Of a DNA stretch of 64,000 bases, positions 1 through 8,150 are shown in pieces. The DNA comes from an uncultured Desulfobacter sp. (lineage in GTDB: Bacteria > Desulfobacterota > Desulfobacteria > Desulfobacterales > Desulfobacteraceae): contig NZ_OY762229.1 in assembly GCF_963665355.1 (NCBI RefSeq), positions 1,922,001 to 1,986,000 of the forward strand, written 5' to 3'. How positions within the stretch are numbered: the first letter of the stretch is position 1; each line of letters opens with the position of its first letter. A program made the position numbers and the translations under genes. The notes below the pieces were generated by a model. The model was not told the DNA's origin, searched no databases, and worked only from the letters and a program-made list of their open reading frames with translations.

Positions 1-16
1 TGGACCAAACCGGTGC

Positions 17-1120
17 CTAAAGCCCTTCCGGCCGGACCCATTTATAAACGCCCCTTGATACCCGTTCCAGTTTACCTTGATTCAGAAGCCTGAACAAAAT
101 ATTTCTGACCTTTTGCGGATCCATGTCCGATTTCTCGATAACTTCGGCAGCCGTTGTATGGTGTTTTGTGCGTCGTTTAAACAGGGTTTCAATGTCGGCG
201 GCATTTTTAATTTTTGCGGAATCGGTTCCCCTTGCGGTGCCAGTGGGCCGGGAAGACTTGTTCTTGGCCCTTGCAGCCTTTGGCCGACCTGGTTTTGCTT
301 TATCAGTCCCTGATTTGACAGGTTTGACAGGTTTGACGGGTGCGTTACCCGCAGGTTTGGTCTTTGCCGGCGGCAGGCGTGGCGCGTCGTCCATATCAAT
401 GTCGATTCCGAACATATCCGACAGATTCTGGGTTTCTTCATCAATAACTCTTGAGGATTTTTTTACAGATCGGTTGAGAAGATCTTTTTTGCTCTCTTGG
501 ACGGTTTCGGCAACCAGATCGCTGACCTTGGCTTTTCTCAAAACGAAGAACAGGGCCGGATCCTGATCCAGGCGGGCTCCGATCCCGTATAGTACGGCGG
601 CCACATGTTTGCACATGACTGCCCGGTCCGGGCAGGAACAATCCAGTTCAATGTCTTTGGGGGAAGGGAAAATACCTTTGCCTTTTTGGGTAAACAGGTC
701 TTCAAGCGCCTTGGGGAATTTGCCGGCCATCAGTTGCTTGATGCCCTCCATTTTTCCCTTGCATTCATTTTTGATGTGCTGCCATTGTTCTATGGGAATG
801 GGTTTAATGGTGATGGTGACCCGATAGGGGGTGCTTGCACTCCCCGTGACCAGGCCCGTGATCTTGCCGGGCGTGATTTGAAGGTCCAAGACCGCCCCGT
901 GCCGGACATAGCTGCGGCCACGGTCGATTCGATTGGCATAATCTGCGTACCGTTCCAGGTTTTTGTTCCAGGCTTTGCCCCACCAGGTTTTTGCCAGGGC
1001 CTGGCCTTCAATGACCACGGGTTGAATGCCGGGATTCTTCTTTTTTAAAGTTGCAAGCTTTTTTTCAGCTTTTGCCCGTTTTTCGGCCACGCTTACATAT
1101 TTGGGATACTCGTAATGCAT
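17..1120 (-). CDS. SWIM zinc-finger domain protein
   Basis: A 367-residue cytosolic protein. It carries a SWIM zinc-binding motif, CxC-x6-CxH, at C161, C163, C170 and H172. The middle is low complexity, Lys/Pro/Ala rich, with a short Pro-Val-Lys repeat around residues 260-300. The C-terminal ~60 residues look like a winged-helix or HTH domain. SWIM domains are known to mediate DNA or protein contacts and often sit beside SNF2 helicases. Here the SNF2 gene ends 40 bp upstream on the same strand, so the two are probably co-transcribed and may work together on DNA. The start at 1120 (ATG) follows a GGAA-type ribosome site. The specific function is unknown. Confidence 0.85.
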   Translation of the reverse strand: MHYEYPKYVSVAEKRAKAEKKLATLKKKNPGIQPVVIEGQALAKTWWGKAWNKNLERYADYANRIDRGRSYVRHGAVLDLQITPGKITGLVTGSASTPYRVTITIKPIPIEQWQHIKNECKGKMEGIKQLMAGKFPKALEDLFTQKGKGIFPSPKDIELDCSCPDRAVMCKHVAAVLYGIGARLDQDPALFFVLRKAKVSDLVAETVQESKKDLLNRSVKKSSRVIDEETQNLSDMFGIDIDMDDAPRLPPAKTKPAGNAPVKPVKPVKSGTDKAKPGRPKAARAKNKSSRPTGTARGTDSAKIKNAADIETLFKRRTKHHTTAAEVIEKSDMDPQKVRNILFRLLNQGKLERVSRGVYKWVRPEGL

Positions 1121-1159
1121 TATTGGATTCCTTCAGCTTTTAAAGCTTTATCAGTTGCT

Positions 1160-3859
1160 TTATTCCGGCAAGGAGAGCTGGAACAGGTCGAGCAGGTCTT
1201 GATCATCCATTTCTGTGATCAGTCCTTCGGCGGACGATGTGACCACCTGGTCGGCAAGAGCCTGTTTTTCACTGATCATCAAATCAATTTTTTCCTCAAT
1301 GGTGCCCCGGGTGACAAACTTATGCACCAAAACATTTTTGGTCTGCCCGATGCGAAACGCCCTGTCCGTGGCCTGGTTTTCCACGGCCGGGTTCCACCAT
1401 CTGTCAAAATGGACCACATGGTTGGCCCGGGTCAGGTTCAGGCCCACGCCCCCTGCCTTTAGCGAAAGCACCATAAATGGGCAATAGGCATTGTCCTGGA
1501 ACGTTTGTATCAGTTTTTTTCGTTTTGCAACAGGCACGGATCCGTGGAGCACGAGTCCCGGATGATGGAATATGGTTTCAAGAAAAACCCGCAACGGCTC
1601 TGTCATCTCTTTGAACTGGGTGAATACGAGTACCCGTTCCCGTTTTTCATAAACGGTTTCGCAGATACTGCCCAGGCGCATGAATTTCCCGCTGTGGGCA
1701 GCCTTGAAATCCCCGGAGCCTGTGAGCTGGTCCGGGTGGTTGCACAATTGTTTGAATCGGAGAAGAAAGGAGAGCACCAGACCTTTGCGCTGGATGCCTT
1801 CTGATGTTTCAATGGCTTGTTTTAAATCCTTGACCGCTTTTTTATACAGCACCACCTGTTTGGGGCTTAAATCGGCAAAGACCTTCATCTCCACTTTGTC
1901 CGGCAGATCTTTGATGACGGTCTTATCGGTTTTCAGGCGGCGCAGAATATAGGGAAAGATCATCTGGCGCAGTCTGGCATATCCGTTGGGATTGTCTTTC
2001 AGGGTTTTGGCAAAATTGGAAAATTCCGTTTTATTGCCCAAAAGCCCGGGATTTAAAAAATCAAATAAGGACCACAGGTCTGACAGCCGGTTTTCCACCG
2101 GTGTGCCGGTCATGACGATCCGGTGGGCGGCCGGCAGCGCTTTGACCGCCCGGGTCTGCTGGGTGCCGGGGTTTTTAATGGCCTGGGCCTCGTCCAGGAT
2201 CAGACAGTGCCAGGAATACTTGGCAAGCCAGTCGTATTTTTTCACCAGGGTGTAGCTGGTGATGACCAGGTCCAGGGTGTTCAGCTGGGTTTTGGTGAGC
2301 TTGAATTCCTTGTTTTTGGGGGTCTTGTCTGGCTGCGGAGCCGATGATGAAAAACCAGGGTGGGCCACACAGGTTTTGAGGCCGGGCAAGAACCGGTTGA
2401 TTTCCGACTGCCAGTTTGAAATCAGAGAGGCGGGCACCACCAGGAGCGTTGCCGGGCGTTTCTGGTTTGAAGGAAAAGTGCTCAGCCATGCCAGGATCTG
2501 GACGGTTTTTCCCAACCCCATATCGTCAGCCAGGCAGGCCCCGAATCCGTAAGATGCCAAAAAGTTCAGCCAGTTAACGCCCTTGGACTGGTAGGGCCGC
2601 AATGCCGCCTTGAAGCCTTTGTCCGGAACCACCGGATCAATCTGTTCCGGGTGGGTCATTTTTTCCAGCACAGATGTCAGCCATGTGCCGTTGGAGACAC
2701 AGACCTCCACCTGTCCGTCAGCCTCCCGGCCAAGAATCTTTTCCGGAACCAAGCGTGCCCGCATGGCGGTTCCCAGGGTCATGCCCGGGGCAGCCAGGTC
2801 CTCAATACTGTCACAGGCTTTCAGGGCCTGCCTGAGCTTTTCCGGGTCCACGGCCACCCATTTGTTTTTGATAAACGCCAGGCCCTGGGTTTCTTCTAAG
2901 ATGGCTTCAACCTCCTGCCTGGACAATTCCAGATGGCCCAATCCTACACTGACCTTGAAATCAAGAATGGCATCCAGCCCGGCCAAGGACGGTTTTTTGT
3001 CCCCCAGAGAGATCGTCACACTGGGCGTGGAAGCAGTTTGTTTCCACCAGTCCGGGATCCGGCAGAGCACACCGCAGGCCTCATAATCAGGTATCTCTTT
3101 TAGAAAGGCAAAGGCCTCATCCCCATCCCAGGCCAGGGGGTGGAACAGCTCGCCGGATTCAATGAGATCCGCCACAATCCGGCTTTGTTCAGCCGCCTTG
3201 TACACCGTGGATAAAAGGGTTAAAAGCGCATCATCGTCATGGGTTTCAATGGCATGTTTCAGGGGCAGGTGCTTGGGTTTCCCATTGGCCCCCATGCCCG
3301 CGGAATAGGTGGCCATAAAGGCAAAGGGCAGATCTGAATTTTTATTTTCCACCAGATGGAAAAACACCCGGCCTGCCGGGTGAAGATCGGGGTTTTTCTC
3401 TCGGAAATAGTCGCTGACCCGGCCCTTGAAATTTTTGATGTCACGGGAAAATGTCCCATTAAACCCATGCCAAAGCTCTTCAAGCATACCGGCGGTTACA
3501 TATTCGGACCCGGCCATCAGGGGACAGGCTGAAATAAAATCGTTGACAAGCCCCGGCGGTAGGCCGATGATAGCGTCCTGCCTCAGGGTTTCAAGTTCGG
3601 CCGTTTTTAACAACTCCCGGACAAAACAGCGGGAAAACCGCAGGAAATAGTCCAGGGAAGCTGAAAAATCCAAGGGAAATTGCTTAAAACCCAGGTCGTA
3701 CAGCCAGTCGCCTTTTCGTGCTTCAGCCGTTTGAGAAATTTTATTCAGGTACTGTATTTGGTCCGGGGAAGCTGTGCCTTTTACCGTTTCCCATTCAAGC
3801 ACCAATGCCTGGTCCGGCATCACCGAAACAACCGGTTGTTCTTTAGTTTTGTCCGTCAA
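1160..3859 (-). CDS. SNF2-family DEAD/DEAH-like helicase (HepA-type)
   Basis: An 899-residue SNF2/Swi2 ATPase. The first ~410 residues form a family-specific N-terminal region without an obvious catalytic motif. The two RecA-like lobes follow: Walker A DDMGLGKT near residues 445-452, Walker B/motif II as DEAQ, motif III with MTGTPVENRLSDLWS, and the C-terminal lobe with VFTQF, AGGVGLNLT and the arginine finger in QATDRAFRIGQ. This is the expected arrangement for bacterial HepA/RapA-like remodelers. The start is TTG at 3859, with GGAGA about 9 nt upstream; no ATG precedes the conserved part. It is the first gene of a two-gene unit with the SWIM protein. The substrate (nucleosome-like proteins, RNA polymerase, repair intermediates) cannot be read from sequence. 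Confidence 0.92.
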   Translation of the reverse strand: MTDKTKEQPVVSVMPDQALVLEWETVKGTASPDQIQYLNKISQTAEARKGDWLYDLGFKQFPLDFSASLDYFLRFSRCFVRELLKTAELETLRQDAIIGLPPGLVNDFISACPLMAGSEYVTAGMLEELWHGFNGTFSRDIKNFKGRVSDYFREKNPDLHPAGRVFFHLVENKNSDLPFAFMATYSAGMGANGKPKHLPLKHAIETHDDDALLTLLSTVYKAAEQSRIVADLIESGELFHPLAWDGDEAFAFLKEIPDYEACGVLCRIPDWWKQTASTPSVTISLGDKKPSLAGLDAILDFKVSVGLGHLELSRQEVEAILEETQGLAFIKNKWVAVDPEKLRQALKACDSIEDLAAPGMTLGTAMRARLVPEKILGREADGQVEVCVSNGTWLTSVLEKMTHPEQIDPVVPDKGFKAALRPYQSKGVNWLNFLASYGFGACLADDMGLGKTVQILAWLSTFPSNQKRPATLLVVPASLISNWQSEINRFLPGLKTCVAHPGFSSSAPQPDKTPKNKEFKLTKTQLNTLDLVITSYTLVKKYDWLAKYSWHCLILDEAQAIKNPGTQQTRAVKALPAAHRIVMTGTPVENRLSDLWSLFDFLNPGLLGNKTEFSNFAKTLKDNPNGYARLRQMIFPYILRRLKTDKTVIKDLPDKVEMKVFADLSPKQVVLYKKAVKDLKQAIETSEGIQRKGLVLSFLLRFKQLCNHPDQLTGSGDFKAAHSGKFMRLGSICETVYEKRERVLVFTQFKEMTEPLRVFLETIFHHPGLVLHGSVPVAKRKKLIQTFQDNAYCPFMVLSLKAGGVGLNLTRANHVVHFDRWWNPAVENQATDRAFRIGQTKNVLVHKFVTRGTIEEKIDLMISEKQALADQVVTSSAEGLITEMDDQDLLDLFQLSLPE

Positions 3860-4023
3860 TTAATCTTATCTCCGCCATCGTCATTCTCCGGCGCAGATAT
3901 ATCAAATCCTTGGATTAACAACAAGGGATACTGTGGCAGGGCAATCGCCATTATCATCAGTTAATGATCAACGGAAACCAATCTCTAATCGTGATGTGAT
4001 CACATTTTCTCGATTTTTATAAT

Positions 4024-4710
4024 CTATGCTTTATCCGATTCAAATAACCGTTCAATTTCCGGGGGCAGATCCGGCAACTCCAAGGTGACGGTCCTGCCCT
4101 TATCCTTGAATGAGAGGAAATAGGAATGCAGGCCCATGGACTCGAACTGTTTTTCGGTTTTTAAAAATTCAAGGGCTCTGGGGGAGCCGTACCGTGAATC
4201 ACCCACAACCGGATGCCCAGCCAGCTTGGCATGGCGCCGAATCTGGTGCTTGCGGCCGGTGAACAATTCAACGTCCAGAAGGGTATAATGGATGGAATGG
4301 TCCAGAACCCTGTACCGGGTCAGGGCCTTGACCCGTTTTCCCCGGCCCCGGGGATCGGTTCTGCCGCCGGCGGATTTGGTCAGGGGGGTATCCCAAGTGC
4401 CCTGGTCCTGGTCAAAATGGCCGTGGACCAGGGCCTTATATCGCTTTGTCACCTTCCCCCCTGCAAAAAGATCCGAGAGTCCGGTCAGGGTGCCCCGGTC
4501 CGTGGCCACAAGGAGCAGTCCCGAGGTCTCTTTATCCAGGCGGTGAACGGGCTGGAGTATTTCCGTGATGCCGGGGCCTAAGTTTTTTTGAAGGTCCGAT
4601 AGTAAATCTCTGCCCGGATCGTTATGGACACTCATGCCCCCGGGCTTTTCCAGGCAGATCCAGCCTTGGCCGTGTTCTATTATTTTGATTTTTTTTTCCA
4701 TGACGCCCAT
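4024..4710 (-). CDS. RluA-family pseudouridine synthase, copy 1
   Basis: A 228-residue RluA-family pseudouridine synthase. These enzymes isomerise uridine in rRNA or tRNA. The catalytic motif HRLDKETSG, with its essential aspartate, is intact, followed by the conserved KRYKALVHG strand and GRKHQIRRH. The protein lacks an S4 domain and is short, like RluA or TruC types rather than RluC or RluD. It is almost identical to the copy at 12982-13668, with a few substitutions in the N-terminal third. Both look functional, so this is a recent duplication. The RNA target is not predictable from sequence. Confidence 0.88.
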   Translation of the reverse strand: MGVMEKKIKIIEHGQGWICLEKPGGMSVHNDPGRDLLSDLQKNLGPGITEILQPVHRLDKETSGLLLVATDRGTLTGLSDLFAGGKVTKRYKALVHGHFDQDQGTWDTPLTKSAGGRTDPRGRGKRVKALTRYRVLDHSIHYTLLDVELFTGRKHQIRRHAKLAGHPVVGDSRYGSPRALEFLKTEKQFESMGLHSYFLSFKDKGRTVTLELPDLPPEIERLFESDKA

Positions 4711-4796
4711 CCCATTCCGGGCCTGGGTTCAAAACCCAATGAAGGATATGGGGTGCTGACAAATTTTAGATAAAAGCTTGTTTGATAATTGCTGAA

Positions 4797-5436
4797 TCAG
4801 TTTAGCACCCGGTCTATGCCTTCCTTTGCACCAAGCGGGATGCTGATTCCTCCTATGGGCACATCGTAATCTCTCGGGTTGATGCGTATCAACGTCGCCT
4901 CCACGGTTCTGCCGATGCGCTCAGATTGCATTCTTACTGTAGGTACGGCCTTGCCTGCCCCAATTTCAATAACTGCTACTTTTGCATTCACGCTGCCAAG
5001 CCTGTGAAGCCATTTGTGCAATCGTTCTCCCTGCTGATCACTGCGGTGCGATATCCAGTTCCAGTCTCCAAACATTAAAATATTGGGACGTGCAAGCCCT
5101 CCGCAGTTCGGACATTTTGGAAGCTCTCCTGTTGCTGTAAACACCTCCATATCAACATTGACTTCAGCGTCTCCGATTTCCCAGATGCTGCTGGAGCATG
5201 GCTGGACACATTGAAGATGGTGTATGGAGCCATGGCATTCTTCAATCAGATCTTCATGAAAGCCCGCTTTTTGAAACTGCCCGTCAACATTGGAGGTGAA
5301 TACAAAATATCCGTATTGCATTTCTTCCCCTAAATCAAGCAATTTTGAAAACCCTTCGTGGGGAATTGTTTCACGATAAAGGTTTAACCTGTGCCCATAA
5401 AAAGCCCAGGCCATTCCGGGGTTTTTGACAAACCAG
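4797..5436 (-). pseudogene. Truncated sirtuin (Sir2 family), copy 1
   Basis: The 3' portion of a Sir2 NAD-dependent deacylase gene. It keeps the catalytic-histidine segment (ECHGSIHH), the zinc cysteines (CVQPC and CPNCGG) and the GAGKAVPT segment. The first ~70 residues, with the NAD-binding GAG...GLPDFRG motif present in copy 2, are missing. Homology stops at 5436, where IS66-type end sequence begins. The open frame from an internal ATG at 5414 cannot make a working sirtuin. Copy 2 at 13760-14593 is complete. Confidence 0.9.
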
Positions 5437-5514
5437 TTGTAGTAAGATTCCCTTTGCTGTGTTCGTTTAAAGATGGCTTACTATCGCACGGCTTATAAGC
5501 CGATGGAAGATGGG
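5437..5514. mobile_element. IS66-type right-end remnant
   Basis: About 78 bp between the broken sir2 and the transposase fragment. Its last ~50 bp align with the segment just before 12832: both start TATCGCA and finish with a GRTGGGGTT-type stretch and GCGCTTAC. Ends reading GTAAGCGC inward are typical of the IS66 family. The transposase fragment begins directly after GCGCTTAC, so an IS66 element appears to have inserted in that transposase and then been mostly deleted. Confidence 0.6.
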
Positions 5515-6145
5515 GTTTGTAGAGCGCTTACTTATTTTGGTTTGTAAACCAGATTCACATAAAACCTTATACCAATGGATAGAAGGGTTGGATTCAAACG
5601 ATCTTAACACCCACATTGTTAAGCGATGGACAGGGAAACGACAGGAGATTGATACCTATCGTTTTGTTAACAACGTCCTCTTGAAAGATGGCGCTGACGC
5701 ATTGCATGTCAACTGGTGTGAACTAACGACAACACTGGCAACCGATCAAATTATTTATAAAAATGCCTTTGCAACGAATTTTGAAATCCATAAAGAAAAT
5801 GTAGAACAACTTGTGATCAATGGCCGGGCTCTCTGGAAAGTTGAGAATGAGAACAATAATGTTTTGAAAAACAGAGGCTATCATTTGGAGCATAATTTTG
5901 GACACGGGAAGAAGCACCTTTCCTCAATTCTGGCGACGTTTAATCTATTGGCCTTTCTTTTCCACACCCTATTGGACAATGTCGATAAAAAATACAAGTT
6001 GGTTCGAGATAACCTTCCAGCAAGAAAGACTTTTTTTGATGATATCCGGGCACTCACCAGGTATTTATATTTTGACAACTGGGAGGCACTTTTAGACTTC
6101 ATGATACGCGGACTTGAATTGGAAGCACTACCAGATACGAGTTGA
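5515..6145 (+). pseudogene. C-terminal half of a split transposase (unclassified IS family)
   Basis: About 207 residues starting at ILVCKPDSHKTLYQWIE, continuing through YHLEHNFGHGKKHLSSI and ending with EALPDTS. This is the C-terminal half of the transposase family whose N-terminal half lies at 11679-12380 on the same strand. The missing junction (PFVELL to ILVCKPD) matches between the two pieces. No start codon belongs to this piece; the ATG at 5510 lies in IS66 end sequence. It is a dead fragment. Confidence 0.8.
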
Positions 6146-6222
6146 TACCGATTCATTTTGCTTTCCCAGACTTGAAATTATAACAAAATTTTCCTTCCAG
6201 ATATTTGGGGATAGGATAGTTG

Positions 6223-7652
6223 CGCTAACTTGAGATTATTTCGATGGTTTTCTTACAGCCAGATTAAAGATTGAATGTCAAAACTTAGATAGTCAGCCTT
6301 GTGAGATATGCTCATCGAACAAAAAAGTGTACAATGAGCATCCTCTGAAACGAGTTAATGGCAAATTTAGAATTGCTGTACATCATCATTCAATATGCCA
6401 TCCAATTTCGGATAGTATTAGGCATGCTAATCAAGGAACATCCTGAACTTTTTCCGCCCGAAATCGCCTTCGGATACAAAATGAAAGAGATCAGAGTCTC
6501 AAAAAAGCTGAAATTGAAAATCAGAAGAATAGTGATAGCTGGTGTCTGTTATACAATAAGGCCGTCTTTTGCGATGCCCTATATGACTGGATTTGTAAAA
6601 GATGTTGAGAAACCCTTGTTTTTGCGTAAGTTTGCCGTTCCATTTTGGGCTCTGAGTCAATGTTTCGGAAAAAATCCCATGTATTGGTATCGCCTTGAAG
6701 CAACCATTGGCCGGTACAGCCTCGTGGGAACCACTATTAAATCCCCAGACAAATTACCCCAGCACCTTTCTGCTGATGAAAAACATACCCGCCTTTTGGG
6801 AAAGAAGACCTATATAGCCACGACAGTCGGAAATAACTGTATTTTAGGAGCCAGTGTCTCGGAAACCGCTTCCGGTAAAGATCTTCAAAAAGCATACGGT
6901 GTTTTTAAAGAGGAAGCTGAATGCATTAATCCGGAATATCAGCCGGATACTGTCAATACCGACGGCTGGCCGTCAACGCAGAAAGCCTGGAAAAAGCTGT
7001 TTCCCAAGATAACCGTGCTATTCTGCTTCTTACACATTTTTATTGGTATACGTGATCGTTCTCGCAAAAAATACAAGGAGTATTTCCTCGATGCGGCCAG
7101 CAGATTATGGAGTTGCTTCAGGGCAGAATCCAAAAGATCATTCTCACAGAGAGTTCGCAGGCTTTCTGAATGGTGTCGAAATACGAAGAATGGAGTTCCC
7201 GACGTTATTGCAGCCAAAATCAAGAAGCTCAGGGATAATCTTCCACAGTTTTCCCAAATCTATGATTTTCCTGGCGCACATAGAACGAGCAACATGGTTG
7301 ACCGGTTGATGCAGCGAATGGATCGTCATTTGTTCAGTACAAAGTATTTTCACGGGACTATGAAATCTGCCAATCTCAGCATACGTGCCTGGGCACTTAT
7401 CCAGAATTTTGCTCCACTCAATCCATGGGCGGTAAGGCAAAAAGGCTATGTGAGTTCTTTTGAAAGAGTTAACGAATTTAAGTACCACGGAAACTGGCCT
7501 CAGAACCTTTTGATTTCGGGTTCACTGGGAGGCTTACGGACGGGTCCCCCAAATCCGTTATAATCAGTCGGAATAAAAGGAACGTAACCCCAAATTTTAA
7601 GGGTTAAGAGTCCAAATCATGAGCAACTAAACCAGGGCATTTAGACACCCCA
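6223..7652 (+). mobile_element. Insertion sequence of ~1.43 kb (family unassigned)
   Basis: The borders come from comparison with the inverted partial copy at 11180-11397, where sequences matching 6223-6379 (left end) and 7594-7652 (right end) lie directly abutted. The element contains one transposase ORF (6358-7563). I could not see clear terminal inverted repeats or a target duplication, so the exact ends are approximate. Confidence 0.65.
6358..7563 (+). CDS. DDE-type transposase, probably with N-terminal frameshift
   Basis: A 401-residue transposase-like protein. Candidate catalytic acidic residues lie in HLSADEKHTRL and in NTDGWP, followed by FCFLHIF and a basic region, a pattern of DDE transposases that I could not place in a named IS family. 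Upstream, another frame (about 6290-6400) encodes a Cys-rich start (CEIC, then EHPLKRVNGKFRIA). This suggests the true N-terminus is shifted out of frame around 6400, so the ATG at 6358 may be fortuitous and the gene inactive. It is the only gene of the 1.43-kb IS. Confidence 0.65.
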   Translation: MANLELLYIIIQYAIQFRIVLGMLIKEHPELFPPEIAFGYKMKEIRVSKKLKLKIRRIVIAGVCYTIRPSFAMPYMTGFVKDVEKPLFLRKFAVPFWALSQCFGKNPMYWYRLEATIGRYSLVGTTIKSPDKLPQHLSADEKHTRLLGKKTYIATTVGNNCILGASVSETASGKDLQKAYGVFKEEAECINPEYQPDTVNTDGWPSTQKAWKKLFPKITVLFCFLHIFIGIRDRSRKKYKEYFLDAASRLWSCFRAESKRSFSQRVRRLSEWCRNTKNGVPDVIAAKIKKLRDNLPQFSQIYDFPGAHRTSNMVDRLMQRMDRHLFSTKYFHGTMKSANLSIRAWALIQNFAPLNPWAVRQKGYVSSFERVNEFKYHGNWPQNLLISGSLGGLRTGPPNPL

Positions 7653-7739
7653 GGCCAAAACTAAAAGATATTTATCTATCGAGATCTGCCTGCGCTACTA
7701 TTTCACTGCACTGGCGACATGACTTTTTGAATGGATATC

Positions 7740-7805
7740 AAAATTAGGAAATGTTTTTTATAAAATTAGGAAATGTTTTTTATAAAATTAGGAAATGTTT
7801 TTTAT
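7740..7805. repeat. Three perfect 22-bp tandem repeats
   Basis: Three identical, uninterrupted 22-bp units (AAAATTAGGAAATGTTTTTT plus AT) at 7740-7761, 7762-7783 and 7784-7805. The unit length equals about two helical turns, as in iterons or arrayed protein-binding sites. No replication-initiator gene is nearby. The array lies ~115 bp upstream of the -24/-12 promoter, a distance compatible with an activator-binding site. Function unknown. Confidence 0.95.
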
Positions 7806-7919
7806 AGTAACTAAATATCTTGATGTAACGAAGCCAGTGGCTTAAAAGAGTAGATCGGGCTGCTGGCTTGATCGTTAGCCTTAAACCATTATAGACAAAG
7901 TATTGTAAGACCTTGGCTG

Positions 7920-7934
7920 TGGCGCACAATTTGC
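7920..7934 (+). promoter_or_regulatory. Candidate sigma-54 (-24/-12) promoter
   Basis: TGGCGC-N5-TTGC matches the RpoN consensus TGGCAC-N5-TTGC at all but one position and has exact spacing. Transcription would start near 7946 and run into the dockerin-protein gene. PEP-CTERM genes in some other proteobacteria are known to depend on RpoN with PrsK/PrsR, which makes this placement plausible. Confidence 0.6.
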
Positions 7935-8150
7935 TTATATCTTTCCATTCAACAAGTCAAAGTGCTGGTTTTGAGTATGGTCTCTAACTACTTAAAAGAA
8001 AGGAGATACTTAAAAATAAAAAAAGATTTTAAAGTCTGTTATATTAATTTTCCCCTTTGGGCTTGGGATCAGGTTAAGGGCTTAGGAGGGATGACGTATT
8101 TAAACAAAAAAAGAATCTGATAAGAAAAAAGAAAGGAATCTGACAAAAAA

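Larger units (their letters stand above)
3970..5436. repeat. Direct repeat copy 1 (rluA-sir2 block)
   Basis: This block is nearly identical to 12835-14399 in the same orientation. It contains an intact rluA-type gene and the 3' part of a sir2 gene. Homology to copy 2 starts at AACGGAAACC (3970/12835) and ends at AACCAG (5436/14399). Differences are scattered single bases, a 5-bp length difference near 4710, and a ~95-bp element present only in copy 2 (its empty site is 4020/4021). Copies 1 and 2 bracket the 7.4-kb IS-rich island. Confidence 0.92.
7653..8150. other. Non-coding stretch upstream of the dockerin gene
   Basis: No gene is visible here. It holds the 22-bp triple repeat at 7740-7805 and the -24/-12 promoter candidate at 7920-7934. 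That leaves a leader of roughly 200 nt before the ATG at 8151. The sequence is AT-rich. Confidence 0.7.

Noticed and set aside
7740-7805. CRISPR array or plasmid origin
   Set aside because: The repeats are directly adjacent without spacers and no Cas or Rep gene is nearby.
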